8,483 nt of DNA from Candidatus Nomurabacteria bacterium (lineage in GTDB: Bacteria; Patescibacteriota; Minisyncoccia; Phycocordibacterales; UBA9973), in the NCBI GenBank assembly GCA_028286705.1, contig JAQBRC010000021.1:1-8483 (forward strand), written 5' to 3'. Each line of letters begins with the position of its first letter. Within the stretch, counting starts at the first letter, position 1. The notes below the pieces were generated by a model that did not search any database, was not told the DNA's origin, and saw only the letters and a program-made list of their open reading frames with translations. A program made the position numbers and the translations under genes. Below are positions 5,701 through 8,483 of the stretch, piece by piece.

Positions 5701-6537
5701 CTATTTCTGAGTTTCTGAACCCGTCAAACTGCACACAAAAACAGCATCTGCAGTAAAGCTGCCATCGGGATTTGGTCCTCCGACTAACGTTATCCTGTCT
5801 CCTGTTTTCAAATCGGATTGGGATGCAGGGCCGTTCGATGTTTTGATTGTTGTCTGACTGGTAAAGTTAACAATTTGATTCTTACCGTCTCCTCGCTTCA
5901 TCACGATTGTATTGTTTCCCGTACTGATAATCTGCCCAGTACCGCCGGTACCGCCACAAAGATCCCCGTTATCAGACTGACCGACTCCAGAACGCACTGG
6001 CTGCTGAAGCTCCTCATAAGCAGCATACAACGTAGCAGATACAGTGGCGATAACTATAACTGCTGCAATAATTAGATTTTTGTATTTCTTCGAACGTATC
6101 CACCTTGAGATAATCACAAATGCCCAATAGCCGATCATGACGCCGAGTGCATTCAGTATGACGTCGTCAATATCAAATATACCCACATGCAACACTACTT
6201 GCATCGCCTCGATGGCGAAACCAGTGACAACAGCAAGAACGAGGGATTTTTTCCACGTCATGTTTCGAAAGACCAAAGGAACAAGAAATCCTATTGGCAG
6301 CAGTAAAATAATATTTCCGACAAGATTAATGCCCGCAATAATCCACCCCTTCTCGCCGAGTAGGTACGGCAAAATGGTCTTGAGAGGCAAAAAGTTTGCC
6401 TGACCTGCTTGCGTCCCTCCAAAATTTAACATCAATGAACCTACCCTAATAAGTGGTACATCCTTAAAGACCATTATCTTAATCAGGAATGCGATATAGA
6501 GGATAAGAACAAATACTGGGATTAAGCGTTTCTTCAT
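5701..6537 (-). CDS. VanZ-family membrane protein with C-terminal DUF5666-like domain
   Basis: The protein has 278 residues. Residues 1-~175 are a VanZ-like domain: a membrane helix at 5-23, ANFLPLKTI (47-55), NLVGNIILLLPIGFLVP (71-87), a helix at about 98-117, then IEAMQVVLHVGIFDIDDVILNALGVMIGY (109-137), and a last helix at about 153-173. These match the family's conserved patterns. Residues about 176-278 are predicted outside the membrane: a Gly-rich linker with C194, then TGQIISTGNNTIVMKRGDG, SDLKTGDRITLVGGPNPDGSFTADAVFV and C269, resembling the DUF5666/OB-like beta fold. C194 and C269 may form a disulfide. VanZ itself lowers teicoplanin binding, but most relatives have unknown roles, so no antibiotic-resistance claim is made. 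The start is supported by an extended -10 box ending 6 bp before the ATG, and there is no ribosome binding site. Confidence 0.87.
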   Translation of the reverse strand: MKKRLIPVFVLILYIAFLIKIMVFKDVPLIRVGSLMLNFGGTQAGQANFLPLKTILPYLLGEKGWIIAGINLVGNIILLLPIGFLVPLVFRNMTWKKSLVLAVVTGFAIEAMQVVLHVGIFDIDDVILNALGVMIGYWAFVIISRWIRSKKYKNLIIAAVIVIATVSATLYAAYEELQQPVRSGVGQSDNGDLCGGTGGTGQIISTGNNTIVMKRGDGKNQIVNFTSQTTIKTSNGPASQSDLKTGDRITLVGGPNPDGSFTADAVFVCSLTGSETQK

Positions 6538-6543
6538 AACTTA

Positions 6544-6552
6544 ATCATACCA
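6544..6552 (-). promoter_or_regulatory. Extended -10 promoter of the VanZ-like gene
   Basis: The minus strand reads TGGTATGAT, then TAAGTT, then ATG at 6537. TGn plus TATGAT is a 5-of-6 extended -10 element. With 6 bp to the ATG, the predicted mRNA is leaderless. No -35 box is visible. Confidence 0.6.
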
Positions 6553-6650
6553 TGACACAACTTGAGCGGGTTTTGATAAGCTAAAATTTATATGAATAAA
6601 TAAAATTCTCGAACTTTTACATCCGAACTTTGTAAGGTATAGGGTAAATC

Positions 6651-6722
6651 TTATTTACTGTCACGCATATAGAAAACATTCCACTTATGGTGGTCGAGGT
6701 CGGCGAAGCTAGAGCCTGACAT
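6651..6722 (-). pseudogene. C-terminal relic of a VOC/glyoxalase-like gene
   Basis: The minus-strand frame ending with TAA at 6651-6653 encodes FADLDHHKWNVFYMRDSK. This closely matches the last strand of small VOC (glyoxalase/bleomycin-resistance) proteins, which typically read F-x-D-L/P-D-G-H-x-W-E-V-F-Y-M. A full VOC protein needs about 120-140 residues, but upstream the frame runs within ~60 bp into palindromes and then the tRNA gene, which cannot encode the rest. The usual Gly of DGH is His here. I infer a truncated gene end. The family call rests on pattern memory of about 18 residues. Confidence 0.5.
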
Positions 6723-6750
6723 ATTACCTGATAAGGGAACAGGGTTAGAT

Positions 6751-6782
6751 TTAATATTAACGACGCGTCTCGAGCGCGCTCG
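6751..6782. repeat. Cluster of three palindromes 3' of the tRNA
   Basis: Three perfect palindromes lie nearly back to back: TTAATATTAA (6751-6760), GACGCGTC (6762-6769) and CGAGCGCGCTCG (6771-6782). The last begins 3 nt after the tRNA CCA end on the minus strand. The GC-rich part can also fold as one imperfect hairpin (CGACGCG against CGCGCTCG). There is no T-run, so it is not a standard intrinsic terminator; it could aid tRNA 3' processing or termination, or be a recombination scar. Confidence 0.55.
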
Positions 6783-6785
6783 TGT

Positions 6786-6859
6786 TGGCTGTCGGACCTG
6801 GACTCGAACCAAGATAAACGGTACCAGAAACCGTTGTCCTACCATTAGACGATCCGACA
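6786..6859 (-). tRNA. tRNA-Gln (anticodon CUG), CCA encoded
   Basis: The 74-nt cloverleaf folds fully by eye. The acceptor stem is TGTCGGA/TCCGACA (7 bp, U1-A72 as in other tRNA-Gln), then TC, D arm GTCT/GGAC with one G-U pair, and anticodon arm ACGGT-TTCTGGT-ACCGT. The anticodon CTG lies at plus-strand 6825-6827. A four-base variable loop (TTAT) is followed by T arm CTTGG-TTCGAGT-CCAGG, discriminator G and CCA. It reads CAG codons. The variable loop is one base shorter than usual. Confidence 0.95.
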
Positions 6860-6864
6860 AAATG

Positions 6865-6878
6865 CACTATATATAGTG
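6865..6878. repeat. 14-bp palindrome in the tRNA leader
   Basis: CACTATATATAGTG is a perfect palindrome 5 bp upstream of the tRNA 5' end. It lies where the leader of the tRNA precursor would begin, given the promoter proposed at 6886-6914. It may be a hairpin marking the leader, or an alternative AT-rich promoter element (TATATA). Confidence 0.6.
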
Positions 6879-6885
6879 TGGGTGT

Positions 6886-6914
6886 AGAATAGCGTTTTTT
6901 GTCGGAAAAATCAA
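6886..6914 (-). promoter_or_regulatory. Candidate promoter of tRNA-Gln
   Basis: On the minus strand, TTGATT (6909-6914) and TATTCT (6886-6891) are separated by exactly 17 bp. Each matches its consensus at 4 of 6 positions. Transcription would start near 6879, about 20 nt before the mature tRNA. Confidence 0.45.
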
Positions 6915-6961
6915 TGAAGTAGGGGAGAGCAAAGAGTGGCTCATTAGCATTAGGAGTGTCT

Positions 6962-6991
6962 ATTGACATTTTGTCAATTTTAGGGTAGGGT
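6962..6991 (+). promoter_or_regulatory. Palindromic -35 region and candidate promoter of the polysaccharide operon
   Basis: A perfect TTGACA -35 box (6963-6968) is followed after 17 bp by TAGGGT (6986-6991), a weak -10 that keeps the key T, A and last T. The -35 box is one arm of a 17-bp palindrome, ATTGACATTTTGTCAAT (6962-6978), which could be an operator for a dimeric regulator. AT-rich TAATAA (6999-7004) is an alternative -10. No Shine-Dalgarno site precedes the ATG at 7022. Confidence 0.45.
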
Positions 6992-7021
6992 GAGAACCTA
7001 ATAAATTAGACCCCAATTAAG

Positions 7022-8308
7022 ATGATTAAACAAGACATGAATGTTGCTGTGGTGGGACTAGGGTACGTCGGATTGCCGTTGGCTCTTTTGGCTGCTCGCA
7101 AGGGATTTTCTCTGACAGGTATTGAGGTTAATACCGAAAAGGTAGATCTTATACGCAATAAAAAGTCTCCATTTCAGGATGAGAATGTCCAAAAGGAGAT
7201 CGAAACTACTACTCTAGAAGTCACTACGGATTTCGAGGCGGTCAAAAAGGCAGATATTGTTATCATCTGTGTTCCAACTCCTGTGGACTGCAACAAGATG
7301 CCTGACTACACTCCTGTAGAATCTTCTTGCGAGCTTATCGGTCCGTACCTTCACGAAGGTCAACTCGTTATTCTTGAATCAACTGTTAATCCTGGTGTCT
7401 GCGAAGAAATCATCGTTCCTATTTTGGAACGTGTTTCCGGTTTGAAAGTAGGGGGGGGTCTCTCACTTGCACACTGTCCAGAACGTATTAATCCTGGCGA
7501 TGCTAAGTGGAACGTTTCAAACATCCCTCGCGTGGTGGGTGGTTTTGACGCTGAAAGCTGTGATCGCGCTACAACCTTTTATATGGCTATCGTGGAAGCT
7601 ACTATCAAGCCAATGGGATCTCTCAAGGAAGCAGAAGCAGTAAAGGTGGTAGAAAACTCATTCCGAAACGTGAACATTGCATTCGTAAACGAGCTTGCAC
7701 GTTCTTTCGCAAAGCTTGATATTGATGTGGTCAATGTCATCGACGGTGCGGCAACCAAGCCATTTGCATTCATGGCTCACTATCCAAGTCTCGGTATCGG
7801 TGGACACTGTATCCCAGTTGATCCGTACTACCTGATCGAATACTCAAAGAAAACCAGTGGTTTCGAGCATGACTTCCTTTCTCTTGCCTGCAAGACCAAT
7901 GAGGAAATGCATGAATACACTGTCAGCCTGGTACAGGAACAGCTTAACAAGAAATCTAAGGCCCTTAACGGATCTCGAGTAGCGGTACTCGGCCTTGCGT
8001 ACAAAAAGGATATTGATGACTGCCGTGAAAGTCCTGCCTTTGAGGTTATCAAGCTTCTTGAGGAAAAAGGCGCGATCGTCATATCATATGACCCTCACGT
8101 ACTTTCAAAGTCTACTGTCAAAACTCTAGACGAAGCGCTTACAAATGCAGACGCAGTGCTCGTTGCAACCAATCACACGGTATTCAGTAGCTTGAAAGGA
8201 GCAGACTTTGCTCGATTCAACATCGATACTATTATTGATGGAAAGAACTGCTTAGACAAAAAAGATGTTGTCATGTCAGGTATCAGCTATATAGGTATTG
8301 GAAGATAA
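7022..8308 (+). CDS. UDP-N-acetylhexosamine 6-dehydrogenase (WbpA/TviB-like nucleotide-sugar dehydrogenase)
   Basis: The protein has 428 residues, full length for the UDP-glucose/GDP-mannose dehydrogenase family. It should oxidise a UDP-N-acetylhexosamine at C6, using two NAD+, to the uronic acid for surface polysaccharide, in the cytoplasm. The N-terminal Rossmann domain has GLGYVG (12-17) and IICVPTPVD (81-89). Other signatures are the ESTVNPG segment (119-125), HCPERINPG (151-159, E154), the central helix with K208 and N212 (KVVENSFRNVNIAFVNELA), catalytic C263 in GIGGHCIPVDPYYL, and the C-terminal domain with VLGLAYKKDIDDCRESPA (322-339). GGHCIPVDP fits UDP-GlcNAc or UDP-GalNAc dehydrogenases better than UDP-glucose enzymes; UDP-ManNAc is possible. 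An alternative start is the ATG at 7037 (MNVAVVGLGYVG). A G8 run lies within the gene. A membrane-protein gene follows after 4 bp, so they form an operon. Confidence 0.93.
   Translation: MIKQDMNVAVVGLGYVGLPLALLAARKGFSLTGIEVNTEKVDLIRNKKSPFQDENVQKEIETTTLEVTTDFEAVKKADIVIICVPTPVDCNKMPDYTPVESSCELIGPYLHEGQLVILESTVNPGVCEEIIVPILERVSGLKVGGGLSLAHCPERINPGDAKWNVSNIPRVVGGFDAESCDRATTFYMAIVEATIKPMGSLKEAEAVKVVENSFRNVNIAFVNELARSFAKLDIDVVNVIDGAATKPFAFMAHYPSLGIGGHCIPVDPYYLIEYSKKTSGFEHDFLSLACKTNEEMHEYTVSLVQEQLNKKSKALNGSRVAVLGLAYKKDIDDCRESPAFEVIKLLEEKGAIVISYDPHVLSKSTVKTLDEALTNADAVLVATNHTVFSSLKGADFARFNIDTIIDGKNCLDKKDVVMSGISYIGIGR
7451..7458 (+). repeat. G8 homopolymer inside the dehydrogenase gene
   Basis: Eight consecutive G encode most of the Gly-Gly-Gly turn at residues 144-146 (GGG GGG GGT). 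Loss or gain of one G would shift the frame before the catalytic cysteine. It stands out as the longest G run in the window. Confidence 0.9.
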
Positions 8309-8312
8309 TAAT

Positions 8313-8483
8313 ATGAAAAAACATTTAAAAAGAATTAAATCAGCAGTAACTAACAAAGTCCCATGGGATCTGTTTGTCTTCCTATTTATAATTTATGGGG
8401 TTATTCTCATTAAGCTAAGTACAACCTATTATTTTAGTCACGATATATTCTTCGCTGTCTACAGTATTATTGTTGGAATTTAT
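8313..8483 (+). CDS. Start of a membrane protein, probably a glycosyltransferase (3' truncated)
   Basis: The 57 visible residues begin MKKHLKRIKSAV, a strongly basic start, followed by a membrane helix (about 20-33, LFVFLFIIYGVILI) and a second hydrophobic stretch from residue 45 to the window end. GGAAGA (8300-8305) inside the end of the preceding gene lies 7 nt before the ATG and can serve as ribosome binding site. Direct coupling to a nucleotide-sugar dehydrogenase and the basic-plus-membrane start fit a hyaluronan/chitin-synthase-like family 2 glycosyltransferase, but no catalytic motif is inside the window. A polysaccharide polymerase or flippase is possible. Confidence 0.6.
   Translation, partial: MKKHLKRIKSAVTNKVPWDLFVFLFIIYGVILIKLSTTYYFSHDIFFAVYSIIVGIY

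Noticed and set aside
5701..6537. VanZ as a glycopeptide-resistance gene
   Set aside because: Only the broad family is supported; no van operon is nearby and most VanZ-like proteins have no known link to resistance.
6608..6634. Short direct repeat CGAACTTT / CGAACTTT upstream of the VanZ promoter
   Set aside because: Two 8-bp copies 14 bp apart with no flanking symmetry; too short to support an element or operator.
6786..6859. tRNA 3' end as an attachment site with a duplicated core elsewhere
   Set aside because: I found no second copy of the tRNA 3' half in the window and no integrase gene.
6757..6969. Minus-strand open frames running across the tRNA gene
   Set aside because: They overlap a tRNA with full cloverleaf support; only the short VOC-like tail downstream looks protein-derived.
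1..8483. Alternative genetic code (TGA read as glycine or tryptophan), known in some Patescibacteria
   Set aside because: No gene has an in-frame TGA and glycine uses normal GGN codons. All seven stops are TAA or TAG, which is compatible with recoding but is also expected in AT-rich DNA.

Overview
The window looks like a piece of a Candidate Phyla Radiation (Patescibacteria, probably Parcubacteria-like) chromosome. This is inferred from protein style, not from a marker gene. The clues are a giant Thr/Asn-rich beta-helix surface protein ending in a peptidoglycan-binding domain, a CAP-domain membrane protein with a His-rich cytoplasmic start, a short VLGA motif in both of these proteins, a VanZ-DUF5666-like fusion, and several genes whose start codon sits about 7 nt after a -10 box with no Shine-Dalgarno sequence. 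Translation is standard: no gene contains an in-frame TGA, and all seven visible stops are TAA or TAG.

Layout. Positions 1-3683 hold three plus-strand genes for exported proteins: a 5'-truncated beta-helix/peptidoglycan-binding protein, a CAP (SCP/YkwD-like) membrane protein, and a small membrane-anchored protein of unknown function. Each is followed at once by a strong stem-loop terminator, and the second and third have their own candidate promoters, so they look like single-gene units. Positions about 3740-5400 hold a compact, more A-rich restriction-modification pair: a C5-cytosine DNA methyltransferase (plus) and an HNH endonuclease (minus). Their stop codons abut with no base between them. 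The endonuclease has winged-helix-like segments on both sides of its HNH core.

Positions 5389-5700 (312 bp) contain no convincing gene, but they do contain protein-like fragments: a possible frameshifted relic directly upstream of the endonuclease, and a 51-codon open stretch in frame after the VanZ stop. Positions 5701-6537 (minus) encode a VanZ-family membrane protein with an extra C-terminal domain. Next come a truncated C-terminal relic of a VOC/glyoxalase-like gene (6651-6722), a cluster of palindromes, a tRNA-Gln(CUG) with encoded CCA (6786-6859, minus), and a 160-bp spacer with a candidate tRNA promoter and a 17-bp palindrome. From 7022 a plus-strand operon begins: a UDP-N-acetylhexosamine 6-dehydrogenase carrying a G8 tract, and 4 bp later the start of a membrane protein, probably a glycosyltransferase, cut by the window end.

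How it fits together. The left part makes wall-associated surface proteins. The right part begins a surface-polysaccharide operon that makes UDP-hexosaminuronic acid precursor. Between them lies a stretch that looks like repeated gain and loss: a restriction-modification cassette, gene relics and a tRNA with palindromes on both sides. No mobile-element gene, CRISPR array or attachment-site duplication was found.
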